From positions 124,001 to 188,000 of the forward strand of contig NZ_AP025314.1 of assembly GCF_036492835.1 (NCBI RefSeq): a stretch of 64,000 nucleotides of DNA, read 5' to 3'. The notes below the pieces were generated by a model, which saw nothing but the letters and a program-made list of their open reading frames with translations, did not search any database and was not told the origin of the DNA. Both the position numbers and the translations under genes were made by a program. The DNA is from Fulvitalea axinellae. Its GTDB lineage: Bacteria > Bacteroidota > Bacteroidia > Cytophagales > Cyclobacteriaceae. Below are positions 9,417 through 19,056 of the stretch, piece after piece; within the stretch, counting starts at the first letter, position 1; every line of letters starts with the position of its first letter.

Positions 9417-10154
9417 ATGATTCTAAAGGCTGATAACTTAGTAAAGAAATATAAGGAGAGAACCGTAGTGGACAATGTGTCCGTGGAGGTGAATCAAGGG
9501 GAGATTGTTGGTTTGCTGGGCCCGAACGGAGCCGGAAAAACCACGTCTTTCTATATGATTGTGGGGCTGATTAAGCCGAACGGAGGAACGATTACGCTGG
9601 AAAACGAAGACATCACCGCTTTGCCGATGTACAAGCGGGCGCAAATGGGTGTCGGATACCTTCCTCAGGAAGCTTCGGTATTCCGCGACCTTTCCGTGGA
9701 GGAAAACCTGCTTGCCGTATTGGAGATGACCGGAAAAACCAAAGCCGAACAAAAAGAAAAGGCCGAGGCGCTTCTGGAAGAGTTCAGTTTAACGCACGTG
9801 AGGAAAAACCTCGGAAAGGTACTTTCCGGTGGCGAGCGTCGCCGTACCGAGATCGCCAGGGCGCTGGCCGTGGACCCGAGCTTCGTTTTGCTCGACGAAC
9901 CTTTCGCCGGTGTGGACCCGATCGCCGTGGAGGAAATCCAGGGTATTGTGGCCAAGCTCAAAAACAAGAATATCGGAATCCTGATCACCGATCACAACGT
10001 AAACGAGACGCTTTCCATTACTGACCGGGCTTATATGATGTACTCCGGCAAGCTTTTCAGGTCCGGCACGGCCGAGGAGCTGGCCAATGATCCGCTGGTG
10101 CGCGAGCGTTATCTTGGGCAACATTTTGAACTGAAGCGGAAATCTTTCGACTGA
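9417..10154 (+). CDS. lptB: LPS export ABC transporter ATP-binding protein
   Basis: 245 residues, LptB size. Walker A GPNGAGKT (35-42), Q-loop around [10 protein letters not shown], signature [16 protein letters not shown] and Walker B FVLLDEP are all present. The LSGGERRR variant and the following DPIAVEEIQ are characteristic of LptB rather than of amino-acid importers. It powers the LptBFGC complex that extracts lipopolysaccharide from the inner membrane. The lptF/G/C genes are not in this window. The GH3-like gene starts 22 nt downstream and is probably cotranscribed. Confidence 0.93.
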   Translation: MILKADNLVKKYKERTVVDNVSVEVNQGEIVGLLGPNGAGKTTSFYMIVGLIKPNGGTITLENEDITALPMYKRAQMGVGYLPQEASVFRDLSVEENLLAVLEMTGKTKAEQKEKAEALLEEFSLTHVRKNLGKVLSGGERRRTEIARALAVDPSFVLLDEPFAGVDPIAVEEIQGIVAKLKNKNIGILITDHNVNETLSITDRAYMMYSGKLFRSGTAEELANDPLVRERYLGQHFELKRKSFD

Positions 10155-10176
10155 TCAACTTTTTAACCGTTACCGT

Positions 10177-11706
10177 ATGCCGATCCTCAACTCGATAATC
10201 ACCTGGGTACTGAAACAACGTATCAGCCAAATCGAGGAGTTTTGTGAAAAACCCTTCGAAACGCAACAAGAGACATTTGAGTATTTGGTGAAAACGGCCA
10301 AAGACACCGAGTTCGGCAAGGCTAACGGTTTTGAATCGATCAAAAGCGTCAGGGAGTTCCGGGAGCGTATTCCCGTCATGAGTTATGAGGGAATATCGCC
10401 TTATATAGAACGGCAGATGAAAGGCGAGCGGAATATCCTCTGGCCTTCTGAGGTTCGTTGGTTTTCCAAATCGTCGGGCACTACGAATGCCCGGAGCAAG
10501 TTTATTCCGGTATCGGAAGAGGCTTTGGAAGAATGCCACTACAAAGGCGGGAAAGATATGCTGTCCGTGTATTTGAACCAATATCCGGACAGCAAGATGT
10601 TCACCGGAAAAGGCTTGGGTATAGGCGGTAGCTACCAGCCCAATCCGTTTGATCCTTCGGGTGGCACCAATTGCGGCGATGTATCGGCTCTTATTATCCA
10701 GAACCTGCCGTTTTGGGCGCAGTTGAGCCGTACGCCGGATATCGATATCGCCCTGATGGACGAGTGGGAAGCCAAGATAGAGAAAATGGCCAAGGCTACG
10801 GTCGAGGAGAACGTGACTAGCATAGCGGGCGTCCCGACTTGGACTTTGGTGCTTTTGCAACGGATTCTGGAAATGACTGGCAAGAACGACATTTCCGAAG
10901 TCTGGCCGAATCTGGAAGTTTTTGTGCATGGCGCCGTGGCGTTCGGGCCGTACCGTAGCGTATTTCGCGAATTGATCTCACGTCCGGATATGCGGTACCT
11001 GGAAACCTATAACGCTTCCGAGGGATTTTTCGGGATCCAAGACCGTTCCGACCACGACGACATGTTGCTGATGTTGGATTACGGTATTTTCTATGAGTTT
11101 ATTCCTCTGGAAAATCTGGAAGACGAATATCCTCAGGCTGTAGGCTTGGAAGACGTGGAACTTGGGAAAAACTACGCGATGGTGATCAGCACCAACGCCG
11201 GCCTGTGGCGCTACCTGATCGGCGATACGGTCAAGTTTACGACCAAAAGCCCGTATCGGATCAAGATATCGGGACGGACAAAACACTTTATAAACGCCTT
11301 TGGCGAGGAAGTAATCGTGGAAAACGCCGAACGGGCGATAACCGAGGCCTGTACCCAAACCGGCGCTTCGATCGCCAATTTTACCGCCGGCCCCAGATAT
11401 TTGGGTAAAGGTGAAAAGGGCGGGCATGAGTGGATCGTGGAATTCAAGCGCCTCCCCTCTTCTGTCGAGGTTTTTACCAGAGCCTTGGACGGCGAACTTC
11501 GCAGGTTGAATTCGGATTACGACGCCAAGCGTTACGCCGATATCGCATTGGAAATGCCGGTGGTCCATGCCGTGGAGGAGAATACTTTTTATAATTGGAT
11601 GAAAAGCCGGGGCAAACTTGGTGGCCAGCACAAAGTGCCGCGTTTGTCGAACAACCGGGTCTATCTGGATGATATTTTGGGAATGATCGGGCGGTCTACG
11701 GGCTAA
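10177..11706 (+). CDS. GH3 (auxin-responsive) family acyl-adenylate ligase
   Basis: 509 residues covering the whole GH3 fold. The ATP/AMP-binding segment SSGTTNARSKFIPV (about residues 105-118), the EGFFGIQ block and LWRYLIGDTVKF near the domain hinge match the family. Plant GH3 enzymes adenylate acids such as indole-3-acetate or jasmonate and join them to amino acids. Bacterial homologues are widespread in Bacteroidota with no settled substrate, so only acyl-adenylate/amide ligase chemistry can be inferred. It sits directly after lptB, which could point to envelope metabolism, but this is only positional. Confidence 0.88.
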   Translation: MPILNSIITWVLKQRISQIEEFCEKPFETQQETFEYLVKTAKDTEFGKANGFESIKSVREFRERIPVMSYEGISPYIERQMKGERNILWPSEVRWFSKSSGTTNARSKFIPVSEEALEECHYKGGKDMLSVYLNQYPDSKMFTGKGLGIGGSYQPNPFDPSGGTNCGDVSALIIQNLPFWAQLSRTPDIDIALMDEWEAKIEKMAKATVEENVTSIAGVPTWTLVLLQRILEMTGKNDISEVWPNLEVFVHGAVAFGPYRSVFRELISRPDMRYLETYNASEGFFGIQDRSDHDDMLLMLDYGIFYEFIPLENLEDEYPQAVGLEDVELGKNYAMVISTNAGLWRYLIGDTVKFTTKSPYRIKISGRTKHFINAFGEEVIVENAERAITEACTQTGASIANFTAGPRYLGKGEKGGHEWIVEFKRLPSSVEVFTRALDGELRRLNSDYDAKRYADIALEMPVVHAVEENTFYNWMKSRGKLGGQHKVPRLSNNRVYLDDILGMIGRSTG

Positions 11707-11817
11707 CCGAAAAAATGCTCGTGCTTCCACGCGTAGCGGCGAATAGCCAGTCTTGTATTTTTTCTGACAAAACGAATTCGGATTGCGTTAATAAGCAAAG
11801 ACAAGACAATTTTGCTT

Positions 11818-12306
11818 ATGGAAACTTCAGTACCAAGCGGAGACGAACGCACCTGGGCCATGTTCAGTCACTTGAGTAGCCTCAGCGTATTCGCAATTCC
11901 TTTCGGCAATATCATCATCCCGATGGTGATTTGGCTTAGCAAGAAAAAAGAGTCCGCTTTTGTGGACGAGCACGGCAAAGCCAGTCTTAATTTTCAACTA
12001 TCCGTAATCATTTATATGATGATCATCGGGGTGTTTGCGTTAGTCTTGTTCGGCTTGGGTTTGGTTAATCTGGGGCTTTCGGGAACGGAGGATATGTACT
12101 GGAGGACTTTCCCTTGGGAATTCCACTTTGAGGGTGACGGGTTTATTCCGTTTTTTTTGGCGCCCGGCTTCGGGCTGATTTTCCTCTTGGGCTTGTTCTG
12201 GCTGGCTTTGGTCGGGATTTATATATTTCTTGTCGTGAAAGCCTCGCTTGACGCCAGTTCTGGCAGGCAACCAAAGTATTTCTTAGCGCTTCCGCTCATC
12301 AAATAA
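11818..12306 (+). CDS. DUF4870 (Tic20-like) membrane protein
   Basis: 162 residues from the ATG at 11818; a TTG two codons earlier is a less likely start. The DUF4870 pattern is clear: ERTWAMFSHLSSL, then GNIIIPMVIWLSKKKES and VDEHGKASLNFQLS, with three to four membrane helices. The family is related to Tic20/YccF-like small membrane proteins and has no established biochemical role. It forms a single-gene unit that converges on trxA, sharing the hairpin at 12318-12350. Confidence 0.85.
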   Translation: METSVPSGDERTWAMFSHLSSLSVFAIPFGNIIIPMVIWLSKKKESAFVDEHGKASLNFQLSVIIYMMIIGVFALVLFGLGLVNLGLSGTEDMYWRTFPWEFHFEGDGFIPFFLAPGFGLIFLLGLFWLALVGIYIFLVVKASLDASSGRQPKYFLALPLIK

Positions 12307-12317
12307 TAGTTCATAAA

Positions 12318-12350
12318 AAAACCGCTTCCATTGTGGAGCGGTTCTTTTAT
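12318..12350. terminator. Bidirectional terminator between DUF4870 gene and trxA
   Basis: AACCGCTTCCA / TGGAGCGGTT stem (12319-12342) with A residues on the left and T residues on the right, so it can end transcription from both sides. Confidence 0.8.
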
Positions 12351-12372
12351 ATTTTTCGAAAACGGACCTTTA

Positions 12373-12693
12373 TTACAGGTGCGCGTCGATTTTTTCTGCC
12401 AAAACAGACTTAGCTACGGCGCCAACTTGCTTGTCAACGATTTCGCCACCTTTGAAAACCAACAAAGTAGGAATGCTGCGGATGCCGAACTTAGCTGAGA
12501 TGCTTGGGTTGTCGTCAACGTTCACTTTTGCGATAACGGCTTTTCCGTCATAGTCGCTGGCCAACTCGTCGAGAATCGGTGAGATCATCTTACAAGGTCC
12601 GCACCATTCTGCCCAGAAGTCTACCAATACCGGAGTTTCCGATCCGATGATTTCCTCAAAATTCTCTTCCGTGATTTTTACAGTAGCACTCAT
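12373..12693 (-). CDS. trxA: Thioredoxin 1
   Basis: 106 residues with the canonical active site WCGPC (Cys31 and Cys34), the buried Asp of VLVDFWAEW and the cis-proline in IRSIPTLLVFKGG. It is the cytoplasmic dithiol reductant for ribonucleotide reductase and other enzymes, recycled by thioredoxin reductase. There is no signal peptide, unlike the family member at 2300. The nearest upstream gene on the same strand ends 154 nt away, so it probably has its own promoter. Confidence 0.97.
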   Translation of the reverse strand: MSATVKITEENFEEIIGSETPVLVDFWAEWCGPCKMISPILDELASDYDGKAVIAKVNVDDNPSISAKFGIRSIPTLLVFKGGEIVDKQVGAVAKSVLAEKIDAHL

Positions 12694-12846
12694 GTTATTA
12701 CTAAAGTTTATCTGATTGAATTCTCTTGCTCTATTCCGATACGTAAATATAAACGATTAGTTCCGAAGGAAACCCTAACAAAGGTCAAATACGGGGACTT
12801 TCGGGATAGAATTTATTTATGTTATTATCGACTTAATCCCTATGGA

Positions 12847-13728
12847 TCAGTCGTGTACGTGGCAAAGTCCTTTCGGATTCTTGGTCATGTTTTTACACCT
12901 GTTTCCCGTTTTTTTAGTTTTGGCTTTGCACCGTACGCTTCCCGCGCGCTTTGCGGGCGTTGTTTTTTTCGACGAAGAAAAGGTTGTGCTAGTGGTCCAG
13001 CCTGACATTGTCGACTGGGCTTCCATACGGTTTTCGACGGCGTCGGGCAAGGCCGGAAAAAAGTCGATGCCGGTCAAAGCTTCCAATTTGTCTATCGATA
13101 CAACGTAGCTACTGCGGGGTTTGGCACACTTGCCGTTCGGCATCAGGAAGGCTACGCACTTTGGCGTGTTGGTGAGGTCGTAGACTATTTTGTAATACTT
13201 TGAAGGGACCGTGACGCCGTTTTTACCGATTTTTTTGTTTTGGCCGGAAAGTATGGGGCCGGTAACCACATAGATTTTCCCTTCTTTCTTGGCCCATTTC
13301 CTGACTTGCTCTTCCAGATTTTTCCATGCGCCACGGTTTAGTTCGGGCGCTTGCGGGCTCATATTGCTCATGTAAAATGACTCAGTCATCGCCTGTTTGC
13401 TGAAGCATCCGTCGGCGGCGGGAAAAAGATGTCCGCGGTCGTAGCCTTTACCTTTGTAGTCGGCTAAAGACGCCGAGCCGGTTTTCACGGCGGGGTCGGG
13501 CCGGAAGTCGTCCGTACGGCTGACCCTTTTGGTCAGTTCCGTGCTGGTGAGTTCATAGGCTACCCATTCGGGTTGTTCGTGCTTTTCGGAGTAAGACAGG
13601 ATATAATTGGCGTGTTTTACGATTTGTCCGGTTGTGGACTTGGGCAAGTAGCGGTTATCTTGGGCCGTAGCGGGCTTGGCCATCAGGCAAAGCAAGAGGC
13701 ATGCGGCGATTTTTGGGAGGAAATTCAT
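12847..13728 (-). CDS. Secreted DNA/RNA non-specific endonuclease with a Cys/His tail
   Basis: 293 residues. Signal peptide MNFLPKIAACLLLCLMAKPATA, cleavage before Q23. The NUC1/Serratia-type nuclease core has the ββα-metal motif DRGH (97-100, His100 the general base) and the metal-binding Asn in MSNMSPQ. It hydrolyses both DNA and RNA with Mg2+ outside the cytoplasm. The last 30 residues carry Cys267, Cys278, Cys289 and His292 in a CX10CX10CX2H spacing, like the small Cys/His modules appended to other Bacteroidota proteins. That tail is not part of the nuclease family core and may bind zinc. Confidence 0.88.
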   Translation of the reverse strand: MNFLPKIAACLLLCLMAKPATAQDNRYLPKSTTGQIVKHANYILSYSEKHEQPEWVAYELTSTELTKRVSRTDDFRPDPAVKTGSASLADYKGKGYDRGHLFPAADGCFSKQAMTESFYMSNMSPQAPELNRGAWKNLEEQVRKWAKKEGKIYVVTGPILSGQNKKIGKNGVTVPSKYYKIVYDLTNTPKCVAFLMPNGKCAKPRSSYVVSIDKLEALTGIDFFPALPDAVENRMEAQSTMSGWTTSTTFSSSKKTTPAKRAGSVRCKAKTKKTGNRCKNMTKNPKGLCHVHD

Positions 13729-13860
13729 ATTCGCTGAAGAAAAATTTGGGATGGTTTATCCAAAAGAAATTTATTGATGATTGTATGTAAATTAGTGAAT
13801 GAAAATTATCAAGTGAAGCTTTCCTCTATGTTTGCGGAATTATTTTCAGCTCCGAATTTA

Positions 13861-15318
13861 TTAAAGTATCAAAATATAGGTGCCCTCTCCCGCTTTCCTA
13901 TAACGTTGCTGGAATTCCGGGATTTTCTCCAGCAGTTTAGGCATCACGTTTTCCTGATCGATGATTTTCTTTGGAGGGTCGTTTTCGAAGGCTTGGTGAA
14001 TCAGCAAAAGGTTGCCGTAATCGTCTAGTTCCTCGAAAATCGGCTTTGTGAATCTCCAGTCCAGAAAAGGTGTTGCTAATTCGCCGTTGCCGTAAAGTCG
14101 GAAGTTCGGGCCAAGGACAAGTGTTTTTTCCGCTTCGCCGTTTTCCAAGCCTGTGGGCTTTGGAATTGTGAGTTGGCTTAGGTCAACATATTCGGCCCAA
14201 ATATTTGGCGTGAGCGCGACGGTGTAATTAAAACCGAGGATCAGGACTATGAAAAATCCGAAGACGATCTCGGTGACAAAGCGTTTGCGTATTTCCAATA
14301 AGTAATGCGTAATAAAGAACGCTGCCGGACCGATTACAAATATCAGGTTGGAGGGCGACCTGTAAGGACTGATAAAGTAAACCGCTAGAGCCGTGGCCGC
14401 CGTGATAAGCATCGCGTAGCCGTAACTCATGTGGCGATAGTTGAATCCGCGTCCGCCCCATAGTGCGGGCAAGGCGCGGAAAAAGAGTAACAGCGGAATT
14501 GCGCAGACAGCCCAAACGGAGGTGTGGTTAACCAAAGGAGCTGTCCGGTTGTGCAGAATGGAAAGAATGCCTTGGTTCAGTAAATTATGGAGCCCGTCGT
14601 GCCAGAGGTAGTATACGGCGCAAAAACCCAGAGGCAACGCTGCGCCGGCGATGAGAAGGACGTATCTTCTGAACACGGAGTTTGTCAAAAAGACCATAAC
14701 GATTTCCAATCCCGCCAAAAATAGTAACGCTGGCCAATAAAAAAGAGAGGCCAAGCCGGCCATTATGCCAACCGTGAGGATTTGGGAATCTTCGCCTTGC
14801 CGGCTCATCACGTGGTTCATACTGAAGTGGGTGGCCAATATCAGGAATGTGTTGGCCATCAGCATCGGTGTTAGGCTCATGTATTGGAAAAAGGAGCAAA
14901 ACAGCGTCATCATGACTAAGCCGGAGGCGTAGTTGTTTTCCTTGTAGGCTTTGTTGAGCACTCCGGAGATGGCGAAGATGCAACACTGCGTAAACACTAG
15001 CGCTATGGCCAAAACCCTGTAGGCCGTAACCGACCTGCCGAAAAGCGAATCCAGAATTCCGTAGACTCCAGCCGACAGCGGACCCATTCCGTCGTAGAGG
15101 TCACGGTACATGGTGGCGCCTTCGGCCATTTTTCCTCCTATCAGCATATATCTCAATTCAGTGACCGTGAACGGATAAGCGTCCAAAAAGAAGGGTAATT
15201 GGGTCAAAAGTAGCAGTGCCAGAAGGCCGACCAGGCGAAACGGGGCGTTTAATCTGAAATATCTGAACAATGAATCTGAATTTAAATTACTTTTGTGAAT
15301 TGCAGGTGTGCCGGCCAA
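13861..15318 (-). CDS. Polytopic membrane protein, possibly GT-C glycosyltransferase-like
   Basis: About 485 residues with ten or more hydrophobic spans. The segment between the first two spans (YRDLYDGMGPLSAGVYGIL) resembles the first periplasmic loop of GT-C/PMT-like enzymes, where acidic residues follow the first helix, but no diagnostic motif is decisive. The C-terminal 100 residues are soluble. The start is uncertain: no ATG fits, and the frame opens at TTG 15318 or TTG 15270, in a spacer shared with the divergent rbfA. Role in envelope glycan assembly is only inferred. Confidence 0.6.
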   Translation of the reverse strand: MAGTPAIHKSNLNSDSLFRYFRLNAPFRLVGLLALLLLTQLPFFLDAYPFTVTELRYMLIGGKMAEGATMYRDLYDGMGPLSAGVYGILDSLFGRSVTAYRVLAIALVFTQCCIFAISGVLNKAYKENNYASGLVMMTLFCSFFQYMSLTPMLMANTFLILATHFSMNHVMSRQGEDSQILTVGIMAGLASLFYWPALLFLAGLEIVMVFLTNSVFRRYVLLIAGAALPLGFCAVYYLWHDGLHNLLNQGILSILHNRTAPLVNHTSVWAVCAIPLLLFFRALPALWGGRGFNYRHMSYGYAMLITAATALAVYFISPYRSPSNLIFVIGPAAFFITHYLLEIRKRFVTEIVFGFFIVLILGFNYTVALTPNIWAEYVDLSQLTIPKPTGLENGEAEKTLVLGPNFRLYGNGELATPFLDWRFTKPIFEELDDYGNLLLIHQAFENDPPKKIIDQENVMPKLLEKIPEFQQRYRKAGEGTYILIL

Positions 15319-15363
15319 CGATCCGGAATATGCAAAAATATCATATTATTCGTAATAGCGAAC

Positions 15364-15771
15364 ATGGAGAGCAAGAGACAACAGAAATTCTCAAGACTGA
15401 TACAGAAAGATTTGGGCCATATATTCCAACACGAGGTGAAAGGCCTGCTCAACGGAGCTTGGGTTACCGTAACCGAAGTGAAGATGAGCCCGGACTTGGG
15501 CGTGGCCAAAGCTTACCTGAGCATCATGATTGCGGACAAGGACGCCACCATGGCTTTGGTGAACGAGCATAAGTCCGAAATCCGTAAGCGTTTGGGAATG
15601 AAGATCGGAAAACAAGTGCGGATTGTTCCGGAATTGGTTTTTCAGGTGGACAACACTTTGGAAAACGCTTCGAGGATCAACGAGCTTTTGGGACAGATCG
15701 AGATTCCGGACGAGGACAAGGTGGATATGAACGATTATCCGGAAGGGTTGCCCGAAGACGAGGAAGACTGA
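15364..15771 (+). CDS. rbfA: 30S ribosome-binding factor A
   Basis: 135 residues, starting MESKRQQKFSRLIQKDLGHI. The KH-like fold is marked by VTEVKMSPDLGVAKAYLS and a C-terminal LDNTL-like strand (VFQVDNTLENASRINELL). RbfA binds the 30S subunit and helps process the 5' end of 16S rRNA during maturation and cold adaptation. The longer upstream extension of the frame is not conserved and lacks plausible coding character. The LolC/E-like permease gene follows 88 nt downstream, a pairing often seen in Bacteroidota. Confidence 0.93.
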   Translation: MESKRQQKFSRLIQKDLGHIFQHEVKGLLNGAWVTVTEVKMSPDLGVAKAYLSIMIADKDATMALVNEHKSEIRKRLGMKIGKQVRIVPELVFQVDNTLENASRINELLGQIEIPDEDKVDMNDYPEGLPEDEED

Positions 15772-15859
15772 TTCCGCGGACGATATAACTTCCCTCCGCC
15801 GAAAGGTGTAGGGAAGACGTTTTCTTTACACTTTTTCGTACCCAGCCGATTTTCGCCTT

Positions 15860-17098
15860 ATGAACCTTTCGTTTTTCATCGCGCGCCGGTATTTCAAGGC
15901 CAAACACAAGCAGAGTTTTTCCAATATCATTACCAGAATAGCCATGGTGGGCATTGCCGTAGGCACAATGGCCTTGGTAGTAGTGCTGTCGGTGTATAAC
16001 GGAATGGGCGATTTGGTAAGGAGCCTTTACAACAGCTTCGATCCGGAGATAAAGATAGCTCCGGCCCAAGGGAAAACTTTCGCCGCCGATACGGCTTTGT
16101 TGCGTTTGGTCAGAGGCACGGAAGGCGTGGCGATAGTGAGCGAAGTGTTGGAGGATAACGCTTACGCTAAATACAAAAACGCCGAAATGGTGGTGACGGT
16201 AAAAGGCGTGAGTCCGAATTACATACGGCAGAGCGGTGTCCGGGACCGGATCACGAACGGCGAGTTTTTGTTGGAAAACAAAGAAAACGGTCAGGAATTC
16301 ACGGTGATCGGGGCAGGTGTGCGCTATGAGCTGTCGGTGAATCTGCGCAATGATTTTTACCCTGTTCGACTTTATTATCCCAAAAAAGGAAAGATAAAAG
16401 GGAGCCTTAACCCTACGAAAAACCTGAACAGCCGATCGTTGATGGTTTCGGGCGTGTTCGAGAGCAGTAAGGGCTATAACCTCAATTACGTATACGTGCC
16501 TCTGGAAACGGCCACGAAGCTGATGCAGAAAGAAGGCAGGCTGTCGGCGTTGGAGGTGAAAGTGTTGCCCGACGCGGATGTGGACAAAGTCCAGCGCCGT
16601 CTGAAAAAGGCGTTGGGCAAAAGCTTTACCGTTAAGAACCGGGAAGAGCAACAGGCGCTTTTGTCCAAAGTGTTGAGAATCGAAAAGCTGTTCTTCTTCG
16701 TGGCTTTAAGTTTTATTCTTTTTATCGCTTCGTTCAATATATTCTTCTCCTTGAGTATGTTGGTTATCGAAAAGAAAAAAGACATCGCCGTGCTGTTTTC
16801 TATCGGCGCTACGAGAAGTTTGGTCCGAAAGATTTTTATGTTCGAAGGATTTCTCGTTGCCATGAGCGGAGCGGTTACCGGATTGCTTACGGGACTTCTT
16901 ATCTGTATTCTCCAAGAGAAATACGGCTGGGTAAAAATGGGTATTATGGGTCCGCAAGGCGACTATTGGGCCTATCCGGTGTCGTTGGATCCAGTGGATA
17001 TCAGCGCTACGGTTCTCGTAGTTATTCTTTTGACGATATTGGCTACCGTGCGCCCGGCCCGTTTGGCTTCGAAATACAAAGTCACGGAACACCTGTAA
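15860..17098 (+). CDS. LolC/LolE-family ABC transporter permease
   Basis: 412 residues. The N-terminus FIARRYFKAKHKQSFSNIITRIA leads into membrane span 1 (about 30-50). A long periplasmic domain follows (about 50-270), then three spans with FtsX-type features: LSMLVIEKKKDIAVLFSIGAT and RPARLASKYKVTEHL at the end. This is the layout of LolC/LolE, which release lipoproteins from the inner membrane with the ATPase LolD. LolD is not in this window. MacB-type exporters share the fold, so LolC/E is likely but not certain. Confidence 0.85.
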   Translation: MNLSFFIARRYFKAKHKQSFSNIITRIAMVGIAVGTMALVVVLSVYNGMGDLVRSLYNSFDPEIKIAPAQGKTFAADTALLRLVRGTEGVAIVSEVLEDNAYAKYKNAEMVVTVKGVSPNYIRQSGVRDRITNGEFLLENKENGQEFTVIGAGVRYELSVNLRNDFYPVRLYYPKKGKIKGSLNPTKNLNSRSLMVSGVFESSKGYNLNYVYVPLETATKLMQKEGRLSALEVKVLPDADVDKVQRRLKKALGKSFTVKNREEQQALLSKVLRIEKLFFFVALSFILFIASFNIFFSLSMLVIEKKKDIAVLFSIGATRSLVRKIFMFEGFLVAMSGAVTGLLTGLLICILQEKYGWVKMGIMGPQGDYWAYPVSLDPVDISATVLVVILLTILATVRPARLASKYKVTEHL

Positions 17099-17157
17099 AA
17101 CACTTGCGTGAATTGCCGGGTTAGGGCTTTGATTGAAAGCCTTTTTATAACCGGAGC

Positions 17158-17541
17158 ATGCGAACAGAAAATATAGAGATAGGCAAGGCCAAGGCCAAGC
17201 TTACCGAAGAGGTACAGGATAGGAAACATTATGTGACCGTCGAGCTGGAAAGTCGATTGCCGGCTACGGAAGTGCGGGCGTATTTGACGGAGCGTTTCGA
17301 CAAGAGATTTTTTTACCACACGATTACCGATAAGCCCGAGCACGGAAAAATCAGCTTCTTTACTTCGTTCTGGCGAGAATTTAATTCAAATGAAGACATT
17401 CAGGCGAGTTTGAGAAATATTTCGGAATCTCCATCCACTTCGGACGAGGCCCATGAGGTTTTGAAAGAGGCGATAGGAAAACTGGAAGGCGACGACTTGG
17501 CTAAGGTGGCTTTGTTTCTGGCCGAAGTTCTGAAAAAATAA
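17158..17541 (+). CDS. Conserved-looking small cytoplasmic protein, function unknown
   Basis: 127 residues, no signal peptide or membrane span, rich in charged residues, with predicted α/β character. It begins ATG 17158, 59 nt after the permease gene, and is followed by a strong terminator, so it is probably the last gene of the rbfA-permease unit. I do not recognise a family. Codon use and the position before a terminator argue that it is a real gene. Confidence 0.6.
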   Translation: MRTENIEIGKAKAKLTEEVQDRKHYVTVELESRLPATEVRAYLTERFDKRFFYHTITDKPEHGKISFFTSFWREFNSNEDIQASLRNISESPSTSDEAHEVLKEAIGKLEGDDLAKVALFLAEVLKK

Positions 17542-17542
17542 A

Positions 17543-17573
17543 AAACGGCCTCGTGTGCTGAGGCCGTTTCCGT
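17543..17573. terminator. Bidirectional terminator before asnS
   Basis: Perfect 10-bp stem AAACGGCCTC / GAGGCCGTTT (17543-17569) between the convergent small gene and asnS. Confidence 0.85.
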
Positions 17574-17604
17574 GTTTTATTGTCTAAGCTCTGAATTTCA
17601 AATT

Positions 17605-19056
17605 CTAGAATTCCGCGCTACCCGGAGTACGTGGGAAAGGAATTACGTCGCGGATGTTGGTCATGCCCGTGATGAAGAGCAAGATACGCTCAAAGCCCAA
17701 CCCGAAACCACTGTGTGGAGCCGAACCGAAACGGCGGGTGTCAAGATACCACCACATTTCCTCTTCCGAGATACCGACTTCGCTCATACGCTCCACCAAA
17801 AGTTCCAGACGCTCTTCACGCTGTGATCCGCCCACAACTTCGCCGATGCCCGGGAACAGGATGTCCATGGCCCTTACGGTTTTGTCGTCGTCGTTCTGGC
17901 GCATGTAGAATGCCTTGATGGCTTTCGGGTAGTCTGTCAGGATAACAGGCTTTTTGAAGTGCTTCTCCACCAAGAAACGCTCGTGCTCCGACTGAAGGTC
18001 CGCCCCCCATTCCTCGATAAGGAATTGGAACTTCTTCTTCTTGTTCGGTTTCGAGTTTTTCAAGATCTCGATAGCTTCTGTATAAGTAAGTCTTTCGAAG
18101 TCGTTGTCGATAACGAAACGCAGGCGCTCGATCAGGCCGAGTTCCTGACGCTGGTTCGCCGGTTTGGATTTTTCTTCGTCCGCAGCTCTTTTGGCCAAGA
18201 ACTCCAAATCGTCGGCGCAGTGCTCCAAGGCGTAACCTACCAAGTACTTGAGCAGGTCTTCGGCCAAGTCCATGTTGTCGTCCAAGTCATAGAACGCCAT
18301 CTCCGGCTCGATCATCCAGAACTCCGCAAGGTGACGGGTGGTGTTTGAGTTCTCGGCGCGGAAAGTAGGCCCGAAGGTGTAAACGTCGCCCATTGCCATG
18401 GCTGCGAGCTCGCCCTCAAGCTGTCCGGTTACGGTAAGGTTTACTTCCCTTCCGAAGAAATCCTGCTTGAAGTCCACTTCCCCGTCCTCGTTTTTCGGAG
18501 GGTTGGCCGGGTCGAGCGTACTTACGCGGAACGTTTCGCCGGCGCCTTCGCCGTCAGAGGCGGTTACCAACGGTGTGTGGACGTTAAGGAATCCCCTTTC
18601 GTTGAAAAAGTTGTGCACGGCGAAAATCATCGCGTGACGGATTCGGTAAATGGCCGAAAACGTGTTGGTGCGCGGACGCAGGTGAGCGATTTCGCGAAGG
18701 AATTCCAGTGAGTGACGCTTAGGCTGTAGCGGGTATTTTTCCACGTCCGACTCGCCGAGGATCTCGATAGACTCCGCGATAAGCTCAACGGTTTGGCCTC
18801 CGCCTTGTGAGGCGGCCAATTTGCCGATGACCGAAAGGCTGGCTCCCGTGGTCACTTTTTTCATCACGTCCTCACCGAAAACGGCAGGATCCGCAACCAC
18901 TTGCAAATTATGGATAGTGGAGCCGTCGTTCAGGTTGATGAAATTGACATTCTTGTTTCCTCGCTTGGTTCTTACCCAACCTTTGGCGCATACCGCCTGA
19001 TCGCCCGGTTCACTGCCCAGCAATGCCTTGATCTTGGTTCTTTTCAACTCTGCCAC
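17605..19056 (-). CDS. asnS: Asparaginyl-tRNA synthetase
   Basis: 483 residues. An N-terminal OB-fold anticodon-binding domain ([20 protein letters not shown]) precedes the class II catalytic core with motif 2 ([20 protein letters not shown]) and motif 3 ([15 protein letters not shown], then [11 protein letters not shown]). These are the AsnRS/AspRS signatures, and the N-terminal block is of AsnRS type. It charges tRNA-Asn with asparagine, so the organism does not depend solely on the indirect amidotransferase route. The start is the GTG at 19056; a TTG four codons later is an alternative. Confidence 0.92.
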   Translation of the reverse strand: MAELKRTKIKALLGSEPGDQAVCAKGWVRTKRGNKNVNFINLNDGSTIHNLQVVADPAVFGEDVMKKVTTGASLSVIGKLAASQGGGQTVELIAESIEILGESDVEKYPLQPKRHSLEFLREIAHLRPRTNTFSAIYRIRHAMIFAVHNFFNERGFLNVHTPLVTASDGEGAGETFRVSTLDPANPPKNEDGEVDFKQDFFGREVNLTVTGQLEGELAAMAMGDVYTFGPTFRAENSNTTRHLAEFWMIEPEMAFYDLDDNMDLAEDLLKYLVGYALEHCADDLEFLAKRAADEEKSKPANQRQELGLIERLRFVIDNDFERLTYTEAIEILKNSKPNKKKKFQFLIEEWGADLQSEHERFLVEKHFKKPVILTDYPKAIKAFYMRQNDDDKTVRAMDILFPGIGEVVGGSQREERLELLVERMSEVGISEEEMWWYLDTRRFGSAPHSGFGLGFERILLFITGMTNIRDVIPFPRTPGSAEF

